Positions 25,502 to 36,065 of a stretch of DNA of 64,000 nt are shown here, piece after piece. Below the pieces are notes generated by a model. The model was not told the DNA's origin. It did not search any database and was given only the letters and a program-made list of their open reading frames with translations. A program made the position numbers and the translations under genes. The stretch is taken from assembly GCF_033473495.1 (NCBI RefSeq), contig NC_088938.1, forward strand, positions 2,108,001 through 2,172,000. Reading direction: 5' to 3'. This DNA is from Cercospora beticola. Lineage: Eukaryota; Ascomycota; Dothideomycetes; Mycosphaerellales; Mycosphaerellaceae. How positions within the stretch are numbered: the stretch's first letter is position 1; every line of letters begins with the position of its first letter.

Positions 25502-25983
25502 TTGTGGATATGAAAAGTGGATTGGGGAATAGCATGCGTATTGGGTTCAGAAAAATCACTTATGTATTAGCATGGCGACTTAAAGCATCCTGCGCGATGG
25601 AGCATTGTTTAGATTATGAGCTTTCTATGATGTATATGAAGTACAGTATATTTACGATTGGCATCGGCTGTGGTATCAAATGACGATAATTTTTTCGTCG
25701 ATATTTCGAATCTGCGCAAGCTATGGACGAGGTAGAGCAGCAGATGTTAGCCCTGCTGAACTTGCACCGACGCACAAGCTTATCTACGGGACATGAAGTG
25801 CAAGCGAAGTCCTTCCGAAAAGCAGAATCAATACAACGAACAAATATTCAAAGGGCAAGAAAGCAGTGTTTCAAATCGTAAGAAATCATTTCGTACTGCC
25901 TAATATACATCTAATCATACACTTCTCTTCCACTTGCGCTGATCAACATTAGGGTATCTCAATGTGTCATCCATCATACAAGT
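25502..25983. other. Convergent intergenic, A/T-rich 3' UTRs
   Basis: Between two stop codons. It is noticeably A/T-rich, with several AATAAA-like and TATATA-type stretches, as expected for polyadenylation regions on both strands. Confidence 0.45.
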
Positions 25984-28149
25984 CTACTGTCCTTGCCTCG
26001 ACAAAGCAGCAACAGCATCCTTGAACCCAGCCTCGTACGCTGCACCTCGTCCCTCAACAGAGTGGTGTTGATTGGAAGCGCCAGATCCTCCGAGGGTATG
26101 GTGCTGTTGAGAAGGACCGTTTCCGCCCGTCAATCCCGCACCTACTCCTCCGAGGGATGAATGATGTTGCTGTTGAGGTTGCTGGTACTGCTGCTGGTAT
26201 TGCGGTTGTTGCTCATACTGCTGCTGCTGAGGACCGACGCCCTGTCCGTAGCTCGTTGGGTGCTGCTGGTGCTGCTGAGGAGGATATTGACTACCTAAAT
26301 GCGTATTATCAACACCTTGCGTGATACCTCCAACGCCACCAGAGGAAGGGTGGGAGCCATACAAGTTATTGTTTGAGCCGGTGAAACCTGGCTGACCTGC
26401 GTGGGTGCCGGTCACGCCGTGAGCACCTCCGGTTTGCTGGGTGTAGTTCGTGCCCGTGGTGGGGTCGTCTGGGTAGTCGGTTCGCTTGTTGCTGAGCTTG
26501 TCTTTGGCCTTCTCCATCATGGTGCGGTTGTCGGCTTCTGGGTAGGCACCTGGGACGCTGCTGGTGTTGCCCAAACCGCCTTGGTGCTGCTGGTAGGCGG
26601 CTTGTTGGCCGCGGGAGTATTCGTCCTGGTGGGCACCGCTGTAGCCTGATCCAGGAACGTTGGAGCCGAGACCGGTGCTGTGGGTGTTGCCAGTCAGGCC
26701 GCTGCCGTGTGTGTTACCGGTCAGTCCGCTGCCGTGGTTGTTACCAGTAAGTCCGCTGCCGTGCGTGTTACCAGTGAGACCACTGCCATGAGTGTTGCCG
26801 GTCAGACCACTGCCAGAGTGATGGGTAGGGTCGTTGTGGTGGTGAGAGGCACCTGCAAGGCCTGCTCCGCCAGCTGCACCTGCAGCGAGGCCATTTCCTA
26901 CACCTGGTCCGCTGTGTCGGTCGGTGAAGCTAGGGTCCTGGCCGAGAGGCTGCGCAGAGGAGTTGAAGTTGGAGCCTGTGTTGCCGTAGGTACCAGTAAG
27001 ACCTGTGTTGCCGTGGGTGCCCGTCAAACCTGAAGAACCGTGAGTTGGGCCTCCAACACCAGAGTGAGTTCCTCCCGTCAGACCAGACCCAGTCGAGCGA
27101 TCAGCGTTGATTGGGTTGCCGTAAGCATCGTGAGCATTGCCGTGCTGGCCGGGAAGGGCGTTCTTGACCTTGTCACCAGTAGTCTGGTGGACTCCAGTGT
27201 GGTGGCTGGAGTGGCCGATGCCTTCTCCGACACCACCAACCTTGTGACCTCCTGCAGTGGGGATGGCCTCTGGGTTATTGGCAGCTGGGTGAGAGCCTGG
27301 GACAAAGTCCTGGCTGTCTTGGCCGGTCAGGCTGCTGCCGTGAGTGCCGTGAGTACCTTTATCAACAGCGTCAGCTGCAATTCTTTGCCCCTTGGATGAG
27401 TATGGGTCGAATGGCTGACGAGCAGTTGTCTTCTCTGTCGAAGTACCACTCAACCCTCCTGCGTGATGCTCACCTGTGTTGTGTGTACCTGAGGTGTAGC
27501 CACGCGAGCCAATGTCTCCTGCTTCACGACGGTGGCTTGATCCAAGGGCGTCGTTACCCGTAGTGGAGCTTCCAGTGATACCGCTACCGTGTGTGTTGTG
27601 TCCAAGGCCGGTGCCAGTGTGGTGTGTGTTGCTTCCGATGCCGGTTCCAGAAACTCTGCTGTTATCACCACTCACAAGTGGGTGGGTGCCGCCTGTAATG
27701 CCGCTGCTGCCATGAGTGTTGGTCGAGCTTGACAATGGGTTGTGCGAGCCAGTGGTGGTGCCATGTGTTCCGGTGCTTCCATAGGTGTCGTTAGAGCTCG
27801 ACAATGGGTTATGCGAGCCGGTGGTGGTACCATGCGTTCCGTGAGAGCCTCCGGTGAGACCTGTAGATGTACCATGTCCGGTGCTGCCATAGGTATCTTT
27901 AGAGCTCGACAATGGGTTGTGCGAGCCAGTCGTGGTTCCATGTGTACCGTGAGACGTTCCAGTCAGACCACTACCCGACGTGTTGTGTCCGAGGTGCGAT
28001 CCCTCTCCAGTCAGACCTCCTTGAGGGGTGTTCGTCGTTCCATGAGTGCGAGTGCTGTTGGCCTCCTGCTCCCGGAGCTTCTGGTCCTCAGTTGTGCTGT
28101 GGCTCTTATTGCCCGAAAGCTTATCTTCCAACTTGCTGATGAGACCCAT
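25984..28149 (-). CDS. Large repetitive Gly/His/Thr/Ser-rich disordered protein with Gln-rich segment
   Basis: A single exon encodes 721 residues of mostly low-complexity sequence; the family is not one I can name. The N-terminus MGLISKLEDKLSG and the C-terminus AYEAGFKDAVAALSRQGQ look like conserved, possibly helical caps. Between them lie repeats: copies of HGTTTGSHNPLSSS in the first 150 residues, a perfect-to-near-perfect ten-residue repeat GLTGNTHGSG in the middle, and a Gln/Tyr-rich stretch (QQQQYEQQPQYQQQYQQP) near the end. Hydrophobic residues are scarce, and no signal peptide or membrane helix is seen. The composition (Gly-rich, hydrophilic) fits hydrophilin/stress-protectant proteins, and the Gln/Tyr stretch is prion-like; both are inference. 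The start ATG at 28149 is followed by an uninterrupted frame, supporting a real gene despite the repeats. Confidence 0.8.
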   Translation of the reverse strand: MGLISKLEDKLSGNKSHSTTEDQKLREQEANSTRTHGTTNTPQGGLTGEGSHLGHNTSGSGLTGTSHGTHGTTTGSHNPLSSSKDTYGSTGHGTSTGLTGGSHGTHGTTTGSHNPLSSSNDTYGSTGTHGTTTGSHNPLSSSTNTHGSSGITGGTHPLVSGDNSRVSGTGIGSNTHHTGTGLGHNTHGSGITGSSTTGNDALGSSHRREAGDIGSRGYTSGTHNTGEHHAGGLSGTSTEKTTARQPFDPYSSKGQRIAADAVDKGTHGTHGSSLTGQDSQDFVPGSHPAANNPEAIPTAGGHKVGGVGEGIGHSSHHTGVHQTTGDKVKNALPGQHGNAHDAYGNPINADRSTGSGLTGGTHSGVGGPTHGSSGLTGTHGNTGLTGTYGNTGSNFNSSAQPLGQDPSFTDRHSGPGVGNGLAAGAAGGAGLAGASHHHNDPTHHSGSGLTGNTHGSGLTGNTHGSGLTGNNHGSGLTGNTHGSGLTGNTHSTGLGSNVPGSGYSGAHQDEYSRGQQAAYQQHQGGLGNTSSVPGAYPEADNRTMMEKAKDKLSNKRTDYPDDPTTGTNYTQQTGGAHGVTGTHAGQPGFTGSNNNLYGSHPSSGGVGGITQGVDNTHLGSQYPPQQHQQHPTSYGQGVGPQQQQYEQQPQYQQQYQQPQQQHHSSLGGVGAGLTGGNGPSQQHHTLGGSGASNQHHSVEGRGAAYEAGFKDAVAALSRQGQ
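26160..26290 (-). repeat. Gln-codon-rich tract (CAG/CAA) in the repetitive protein gene
   Basis: On the minus strand a run of CAG/CAA codons mixed with TAC encodes the Gln/Tyr-rich segment. Such tracts are prone to length change between strains. Confidence 0.7.
26688..26815 (-). repeat. 30-bp coding tandem repeat
   Basis: Four to five consecutive 30-bp units encode GLTGNTHGSG-type decapeptides. Units differ mostly at third codon positions, for instance in the CC(G/A)GT(C/A/G)A(G/A) portion, so the peptide is kept while the DNA drifts. Confidence 0.85.
27726..27960 (-). repeat. Longer coding repeats (SSS-TYGSTGTHGTTTGSHNPL type)
   Basis: Three near-identical blocks, each starting in the plus-strand string GAGCTCGACAATGGGTT or its close variant (near 27726, 27795 and 27901), encode the SHNPLSSS segment. 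Block spacing is unequal because extra Gly/Thr units are inserted between them. Confidence 0.75.
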
Positions 28150-29273
28150 ATTTGCGAATGTCCTTGTGTTGCTTCTTTGATTGTATCGAGTCTGTGGCTT
28201 GTGAAGAAAAAGAAATGCTACAGCATGCAGTCGCAGGCAGATATATCAATCGCGAACCTCACAAAGCACCAGACCTACCTCATCGCACGTCACTCCATCT
28301 CGTGCCAACTATCGTCTAACTGCACTCTCACAATCAAGAAACATCATCTGCTCTGCGCATGCCAATGACACGAGATCCGCAAACGAATCTTGCGTGATGA
28401 CGAAGTCGCCTTCATACCAGCCACTTCTCTCCAATCGTTCTGTGGAGCCCGCGGTATATCAGGCCAGGTTTTGTGTAAGGTGTTGATAACCTGGGACCAT
28501 ATTGCGCAAGCAGTGCGAGCACGCGCTGCTTCGCGATGTCGTGGCAAGCGTCATTGTTGTGGGCGGTTCTGTTGATAAACAGGCTGAAACGTCTCCGGTA
28601 TGACGCCGAATGATGCGAAGGAGAGGTGTGGCATCCTTGTCGGCCAAGATTTGCAGTGGAGCTGCGACGAAAGAGGGTGCAAAGCCCCATCACAGCTCGC
28701 GGACCTACCTGTTCTGGCGAAATGGAGGTGAAGGTATGATGTGGCTGATGAGGGGTCCAGCATATGAGGATTCTGCTGAGTTGTTCATATACATTTGACA
28801 TTGGAGACGCCGCCACGAGTCTCGCGACAGGCGGCGTCATATCTCTACTCTCTTCTCATCTCGAATAGTGTTCAGTAAAACATGTTCGCCGCTCCAGGAC
28901 TGCAAGCGTCTGACAAGCAGACTCGCCCCTTCAACACAGCAGTGCCGGCAGAATGATCGTGCCGCACATGGAAAGCAAAATTGGGTATCCCGAGAAACCA
29001 GTACCGCCCATTCGTCGAGGAAGCGCACGCCCGCGCTTCAACTCAAGACCGCAACGCCGCCTTTTTCAGAGGAGCATTATTCCGTGCTCCTATTTTCCAG
29101 TCCTCAAGACGCCGCGCTCGCTATTCCCACCCATTTTCTCTACGCGTTGCGTGAGGATCATCAGGTCATAAAATTCGTATCGTGCTCTCGTGTTACAACA
29201 AAGAAAAGGTTATAGTTTCGGTCTCGCTAGTAGCAGTAGCGTGGCCAAGGGATGAATGGTCTCGCCACCGCTG
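28150..29273. other. 1.1-kb intergenic region
   Basis: It lies upstream of the repetitive protein gene and downstream of the next minus-strand gene. It should hold the promoter of the former. No gene recognised. Confidence 0.4.
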
Positions 29274-30860
29274 TCATCGCTGCAGACCGAATGTTGGTTT
29301 GCCCAGCAGGGAAGCTGGGTCGGTGAAGATCTTGAGGAAGGAAGACTTCTTAGAAGGTTGTCGGCGATGTTGAATCTTGGCATACTGCACCATCGGGCCA
29401 ACAATGTCAGCTTCTTCCACAACCGGGAATTTGGAAGGCTGCGTGGGATCTTGGAGTGATGGCATCTTCTGTAGCGCTTGCGTCTCGGCCAGCGGTTGCA
29501 CAACGGGGTTCTCGCCGCTTGCTCGAGCTTGCGCGTTTGCCATTTCATAGTTTGCGCGCCAAGTGGCATCAATCTCTGCCCACTTCTCTTCGGTGAGCTT
29601 GTAAATTTGCGAGGTTATCCCGTGGTTGTCGCTGACGCGCGCAGCCTGTCGCATGAACTCGACACGAGCTGACTCCCAGTCGTCCCGCAATTGCCGGCAG
29701 TTCTGTGCGTCACAAACTTCAGGTAGGTAAGGTTCAGGGTAAATGTGAAAGTTTGCATGCCCCAGCTTGATCGCCCAGCGGTCTGTCTCCTCGGCGATTG
29801 CTAGGTGAGGGATCTCTGAAGCCGGTTGCAGGACGTGACTGGATCGCTTGTTGATCGATGCTGCCGACCCTTTTGTTGACAAAGGCGGGGTCGGGAAGCC
29901 GCGTGTGATGGGTGTTGACACGGGCGTGTTGGCCATGGATGGAACCACACTCGGGGAAGCCACCGATGGAGATGTCAGAGGTGATCGCAAGGCCTCCTGG
30001 GAGTCACTGAAGTAATTCGTCATCATTGGTGGCAGAAGCGGTGTCGTCGCGAGCTCCTGTCGCTCGCATGCATCATCTTCGGGTTCAGGGATGCTGATAT
30101 CGACCGGCCTGGAGGTGATTGACGACAACGCCCTGGACCGCTGTGGAGTAGCTGGTTGATCGTGAAACGATGGGCGCATTGCTGGTGTCTGTGGAGTGCT
30201 CGCAATGCGCATCTCGCGCGCATTCGGTGCAGTGAAGGATCTTGTAGATGGAAGTCGCAAAGAAGAAGAGCGAGAGGCTGGCGCACTCCGGAGGTTGACA
30301 GTCGAGACCGAGCCATTGGACTTGTGTCCACCAAAGCGTTTCGAAAAGTGGTGACTGAGGCGCGAGGTGAAGCTATCGGTCATGTTCTCGTTCGATTTGC
30401 GGCGCTTTGCTTCTCTCTCGCCGCCCGGTAGATAACCGCCATCGAAGTAGTCGTCGCCGGGAATCCACTCTAATTCCGCGATCGATGCCGATCCATGAGG
30501 AGAACTTTCGCGTTCTCGGTGGTAACAGAAGGGAGTGTCGCAAATGCACAGTGAATCGCGTCTTGATTCAACAAAATCCCATTGTTGATCGTCGCGCTCG
30601 GCGGGTTCTTCCACGAGATCGTGCAGTGTTGTTTTCTGCGGGTTGGCCGGGGAATCCGGATTGGTAACGAGTGATGATGTTGAGCTGGGGTAGCGATTGT
30701 GGCCGCGCGAGGAAAAGGTTGGAGTCGGAGGGAAAGAGTATTCCGACTCTCCAGAAGAGTCGCGCGAATGAGTGGGCGAGGGCAAGAAGGGCCCCATGGC
30801 GTCCTCGGACAGTTGCGAAGTGTTGAGCCTGGGAAACGAAAGACTGCGTGTGCGGCTCAT
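29274..30860 (-). CDS. Conserved filamentous-fungal protein, Ser/Pro-rich, unknown function
   Basis: One exon encodes 528 residues from the ATG at 30860 (MSRTRSLSFPRL). The first 370 residues are Ser/Pro/Thr-rich and probably disordered, with many SP and TP sites that suggest phosphoregulation. The C-terminal part from about 375 holds a compact domain (WAIKLGHANFHIYPEPYLPEVC, then LRDDWESARVEF and KLTEEKWAEIDATW) that looks like a conserved fungal domain of unknown function. The protein ends with a basic HRRQPSKKSSFLKIF segment. I recognise it only as a conserved ascomycete protein. The frame is open upstream to another ATG at 31376, which would add 172 residues of unusual composition; the shorter start is preferred because family-like sequence begins there. 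Confidence 0.75.
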   Translation of the reverse strand: MSRTRSLSFPRLNTSQLSEDAMGPFLPSPTHSRDSSGESEYSFPPTPTFSSRGHNRYPSSTSSLVTNPDSPANPQKTTLHDLVEEPAERDDQQWDFVESRRDSLCICDTPFCYHRERESSPHGSASIAELEWIPGDDYFDGGYLPGGEREAKRRKSNENMTDSFTSRLSHHFSKRFGGHKSNGSVSTVNLRSAPASRSSSLRLPSTRSFTAPNAREMRIASTPQTPAMRPSFHDQPATPQRSRALSSITSRPVDISIPEPEDDACERQELATTPLLPPMMTNYFSDSQEALRSPLTSPSVASPSVVPSMANTPVSTPITRGFPTPPLSTKGSAASINKRSSHVLQPASEIPHLAIAEETDRWAIKLGHANFHIYPEPYLPEVCDAQNCRQLRDDWESARVEFMRQAARVSDNHGITSQIYKLTEEKWAEIDATWRANYEMANAQARASGENPVVQPLAETQALQKMPSLQDPTQPSKFPVVEEADIVGPMVQYAKIQHRRQPSKKSSFLKIFTDPASLLGKPTFGLQR

Positions 30861-33417
30861 GTTGTACTTCGACGTCGCGTCACTGGGACCTATAACGCGC
30901 AGACACGAGGCATAGTGGTTGTTGATGGCTATCCGGTGCTGCGGTGGTAGGTTGGTTTCAAACTGATCCCGAAAGGTTCGCTGCTGCGCTGGCCACGACT
31001 CGACGCTTAGGATGTTGCTCGGTCCAGATTGGTCAGGTCCTCGTCTTGGGCGCGATGCCAACACTGTGCTTCTGTGCCTGGTCGCGGCGGTCAGCCAGAC
31101 ACGAATGGATGCGAGGCACGTCAGATGTCGAACGAAGAAGTGTAGTGAGGAAGAAAACCAGAGATGTGCACCGGCGCGGACAAAAACACGAGCTGATTGG
31201 GGAATGGAAGCGGGAAGATTTTGGTTTTGAGCTAGCCCGGCGAGGTGGGAGATGGTCCGACGCACACCTAGCGCGGCAAGCATAGCGTACCGAGCGGTGG
31301 CTCCTTCGTCACGCCCGATGCCCGGCAAGCCCACCACCACGCCCAGCAGGCGAGTGTTGAAGAGTGACGCATCCATTCTGCGACCTGCGGGAACTGCAGG
31401 TACAGGAGCACTTTTGCTCCCACATCAAACACGCCGCAGCAATCCAAATTGTCCAGGCCTTGCAGCAGCAGCAGACAGCAGACGGCAGCCATGGGTGCAA
31501 CTAGCGCAGGACTTCCTGGACAGGCCGTCCAGCAGCCGACGTTCCTCTTCCTGATTTGATCCGATGAGAAAAGAGACCTGCTTCTCGACCGTTCACAGCT
31601 CCACAGCACGAGATTATTCCGTGGGGAGGGACACATCATCGCCTGCACAGCCTGCACCGAGCACCACCAGGGTCCCAAGCAGCAGCCATCGTGGCAGGCA
31701 GGCAGCGCTTGTCGTCACGCCGCTGTTGTAGCAGTCCAGCAGTCCACGTTTTGATCGTCACAGCCTAGTTAGTTCTACCGCGCCGGCGTCAACACAAGTC
31801 TGGTCGATCGTTGACAACCTGTCATTCGGCACCTTCACACCTGCTACACCTGTTGTGCCACGCTGTAAACCGTCCACCTGACAGCTTTTTGCTGGCACGG
31901 CTGGCCAGAATCGGGTCGTGGGGAATTTTGAAGCTCGTTTACATGTAGGGAAAAGCTGCGGTGAACCTGGGCCAGCAGCTGAATGCCTGTCACTCGCACA
32001 ATGCGTGTAACCACTCTGCATATCGGCTGGGATTGCACGGCAGCTGAGCGGAAGGAAGTCGCCAGCCGTGTGCCACTGTGCCAGCCGCTCGTCTTTTTGA
32101 GATCAGCCACAACCTTTCTCGCAGCACACAGATGCTGTAGCAAGATCATTGTGCATTGCTGGCACAAAGTGGTGATCCAACACGATATTGATTGCAGATG
32201 TCCATCTCGTGATCTTCACGCATGTCAGCCGCAATGTCCTCAACATCAACTGTCCCGACCTCGTCCGTTGAGTGGTGGACAGACACGACAGCGCTTGGCC
32301 AAAGCAAGGCATGCGATGCCTGCGGTCGAAAAAGGTCTTGCAAGCGAGGAAAAAGTTCGCTGCGGGGCATTTCGATTTCAGACTTTTTTCCCACCGGGCC
32401 ACTGGAGCCTCTTCCTTCGACTCTCGAATGAGCGTTGCTCTCGTCATCAAGATTTATTGACAAAATGCGATCTATTTCGAAAACTCTGCTCTGAGTCGCT
32501 GGCTTCGCACTTCCGACAAAAAAGCTGGAAGCGTTGTCGTTCTAGCGCAGTTGCGCTGGCAAGTCATGTCACTGCGTCAGCATAAGCCTGCATGCAGGAC
32601 GCGTGCGGTCCGCCCTCCCACTCGTCAGCTATTCTGCATCCAAACGGTGATGGTCAACAAAAGGCGTTGCTTGGATGTTTTGAGTGTTGCGTTCGCGCAG
32701 GTACAATGATAGGGCTGCATAGAGCGTGACAACGAACAGCGATACTGCCTGCTCTCGCTCAACGCTGCCAAGTTGCATTTGCAAACAAGCCTGGCCCTGG
32801 CTCCAGGGAACCGGTACTGCTCAGGAACAAACGTCGGCGATGATCACAAACGGTAGCAACTGCCGTCAGACCGCCTTGCACGTGAGTTCGGGTGTCGTGC
32901 TCGCTGTCACCGTCGCTCGACTTCACGTAGTCATTCGAATCGTCGATGGTCACCATGCTTTTGTAAAATGCGTTCGCGCTTCACGACTGCTGCTATAAGA
33001 TCGCCGAATTCATCGAGCTGCCGCGATCGTGGTGTGCGCCGCGCCCGTCGTGCCAGCGACGCGCACCACCAAAACCTGGTTGCAAGCGGAACACAGCTTC
33101 TGGCAACGCTGCCGGCCGGCGCTGTGACCGCATCGCCAGTGAGCCGACAGAGTTCCGGGCTTCGTCACTCTGGTAGCGATACGGGCCATGACACATGGCA
33201 CTTTTCTATGTTTGTCGACGCTTGGAAGCCGATGCGCAAACGTGACTGGCCAAGCACGTGTTGAGCGAGCCGCATCCGAGTCCGCCAGTGAGGTTACGCG
33301 ACGGATTCCCTAGCAATCCACTACTCATCAACGAAATCCCCATCAAAATTTGGCGAACTTCAGTCGAACGGATCCGATTCGATTGATCGCGAGAAGGTCC
33401 TCGGCATTTCACATGCT
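30861..33417. other. 2.5-kb region without recognisable gene
   Basis: It lies upstream of the Ser/Pro-rich gene, whose open frame continues to 31376. Frames such as 31983-32585 (plus) and 32463-32146 (minus) start at non-ATG codons or lack any domain. The latter part (32600-33300) is also featureless to my eye. It could contain a long leader or a non-coding transcript. Confidence 0.35.
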
Positions 33418-34804
33418 TCACGATGCCCAATACTTCCGCCAACGGGCCTTCTGCTCTTCCGTTCCTCTGAAGGTAAAGTCGACTTTGGTGATGTCGTCAA
33501 AGCCTTCCTCGACCTTTGGTTCGCGGTAGCGACCTTGAAAGCCGGAAAACGCCATCGCCGGCAGAATTGTTCGATTCTCCGGGTTCACCTATGGATCGGT
33601 CAGCATGTCACGTTGTAGCAGATGCAGATTGACGCACAAGGCCGTCAGACAGTGAACGCAGGGTGTCGTTGTGCTCGCAGAGCTTCGCTGGTGCTGTGAA
33701 GTGAACTAGGCGAATCGGCACTTGTAGCCTCTTCGCAAGCTGTATCCAGACTGCTCTCGTCTCGATGTCTGCGTTCGTGTTATCCACCACGACAGCTTTC
33801 TTGTCCTCGAGATGCTGTGTTGCCACTTTCACGCACTTGTCACGCGTTTTGAGAATGTCCTGATTGACACGTTGATACCCCAGCGTCTCCATGTGTTGCC
33901 AGTAGAATGTGGACTTGCCTGCCCCTGGCGAGCCACAGAACAGCACAAGTTCCACATCATTCTTCTTGGTGAATACAATGGGGCTCAGATCTGTTTGCGA
34001 GTCCAATCTCGGTTCGAGGTAGGCCGCTGGATCAAAGGATCTCACGAATGGTTTTGGTGCCTCACCTAGGAAATACTCCTCCGGAGTCTGGAACGGTATG
34101 CCTATGTTTGCCGCCCAGTCTCGATCCGAGCACGAATGATCCTTGCGTACTTTTGCAGCTTTGTCCCCTTCACGACCTGCAGCGTCCCCAACGAAAATGC
34201 AATTTGCAAGGTCGATTTCAGCGGCATCGTTGAGTCCGTAGTCATGCAGCAGCTGATCCCACATGCCTGTGCGCGGTTTTCTGTAGTTGTCCTTTTGTGT
34301 TGCCGCGTAGATCGTTATCGGGAGCTCGAGCACATTCATGACCGCTGTCACTTTTGCTTTGAAGTTGCTCAGACTCTTCATGTCACCTGCTTTCTTGGGC
34401 TCGGGCTTCAGGACAATTCGGCTCTGGTTGCTAATGATGACCACAGCATAGCCGTCCGCGTTGAGCTCCTTCAGCTTGCCCGGTACTGTTGAGTGCCACC
34501 ACTGCCAGTCATCTGGACCTTTCGAGAATTGCAATCCCGACTTCGTGACTATCAGTGTGCTGTCCAGGTCAAACGCTGCGACCTTTACTGGTTTGGGTCT
34601 TGTAATGGTGGTAGCGCCTTCATACCGCCCAACAAGTAAGCTGCCGTTGACATCGTGAAACTTGATCTTCTCTGGTTCTTTCTGCGATGCGGGCTTGAAG
34701 AAGTTCGAGATTGCTTTGCTCGTAGTCCCAGTCACTACTTTCCGCTTACTTGGTGGAGGTGAGATGTCCCGGTCTACTGTGGCGCTGCGCTTGAGCGAAG
34801 CCAT
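33418..34804 (-). CDS. pnk1: Bifunctional polynucleotide kinase/3'-phosphatase
   Basis: DNA end-repair enzyme that removes 3'-phosphates and phosphorylates 5'-hydroxyls at strand breaks. Two exons, 34804-33638 and 33588-33418, give 445 residues; the intron opens GTGCGT and closes CATAG. The N-terminus is basic and nuclear in character (PPPSKRKVV), with a possible PCNA-binding-like SKAISNFFKP. The HAD phosphatase begins at about 75 with AAFDLDSTLI (nucleophile Asp in DLDST) and continues with IISNQSR and the CIFVGDAAGR loop. The kinase domain carries the Walker A motif GSPGAGKST near 290-298 and the DNTNAD segment. The C-terminal exon NPENRTILPAMAFSGF continues the conserved end to FRGTEEQKARW, which confirms the splice. 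Domain order (phosphatase then kinase, no FHA) matches fungal Pnk1. Confidence 0.95.
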
Positions 34805-36065
34805 TCGAGCGGTGACGTGAGCGCGGGCAGGACAGAAGCTCCCGACAAGACGTGTGATCCTTGTTCTGGATGCAATGCACATGAGTTCGCGGCGGAGAGG
34901 ATCGCGATTGACGCGTGTGAAAGAGCGGCTCGAAGTTGACGCGTGCGCACCTGCCAGCACTTCGTCGGGAGCCTAATGTCGGTCTTGCCTCCGGACTGAA
35001 GCCTTCACATGCAAGAACAACCCGCGCAATCGAGCAGCACGAGCAGCGGACTTGATGCAAGTCCAGCACCGCCAGCAGCGTGATACACGCATGTAAGATG
35101 CGGCACCTTCGACCGCGAATTCGCTTTCCGACAAGCAAGAGCTCAACCTCCCTGGAGCTTCACCAGAGCACCCCAGCCTGGACACTCCATCTCCTACCTA
35201 ACCACATTGATCCCACAAAGGCAACATTCATGAGAACAGCATATCCATTCCCAATGAAGAAATTTCTGACAGACAATGAAATGAAACCACCAAACGCAGG
35301 GACAGTCACATCACACATACACTTTCAACCTGATCACGGAGCATGCCACCCATATCCTTGCCCTAGGCGGTCTGCACGTCAAACTTCACCAACACATCGC
35401 AAGAGCAGCGGGTGTTCAAGGTCAGCTCCATGAGCAGGCCAACGAACAAGGCAAGGTAAGCTGCAGAAAGCCAACGTTAATCCATCGAGAGCCGCATGAG
35501 AAGTGCTTCGATACGAAGAGCAAGAGATGATGCGTGTATCGTTCAGTCATCGATGGGAAGTGAGGGTGGAACGCATGATTACGTTGAAGTAGATTCTGTA
35601 TTCTCCCATTCAAGAGCGGCGGTGTTTCGAACTCATCACCGACTCAACTGCCGTAAACTAATGTTACAAATTCACACGGACGACAATCGTCCTTCTATCC
35701 GACGATAGTCTCTGCCCAACTCCTGTCGCGCCACGCTATGCAACAAGTTCAGGCCATGAAGTAAACTGAAACCGCGCTGCCATTGGATCGACAGTCCCTA
35801 CTGCTTCCGCTCTTCCTCTTGCCCTCGAAGCAATCAATTGCCGCATATGCAGCTCCAAGTCTAGGGGCCATCGCTTCCAGTGCTGGTACTATCTCTTCAC
35901 AGCACGGGAGAAACGATCCCATCGACCCATCGACAATGGCCCGATTCGCCATTCTGCTAGATTCCACCAATATAAGTCAGAGAAAAAGCCGTGGCTCCGA
36001 TGCTGCAGTTTGGTGTAGAGTGCTTTTGGACAGACGACATCTTGCAGATAATGCACGTAATTCTC
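34805..36065. other. 1.26-kb intergenic region
   Basis: It lies between the PNK start and the PP2C stop, both minus strand. It should contain the PNK promoter and PP2C 3' UTR. I see no coding signal. Confidence 0.4.
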
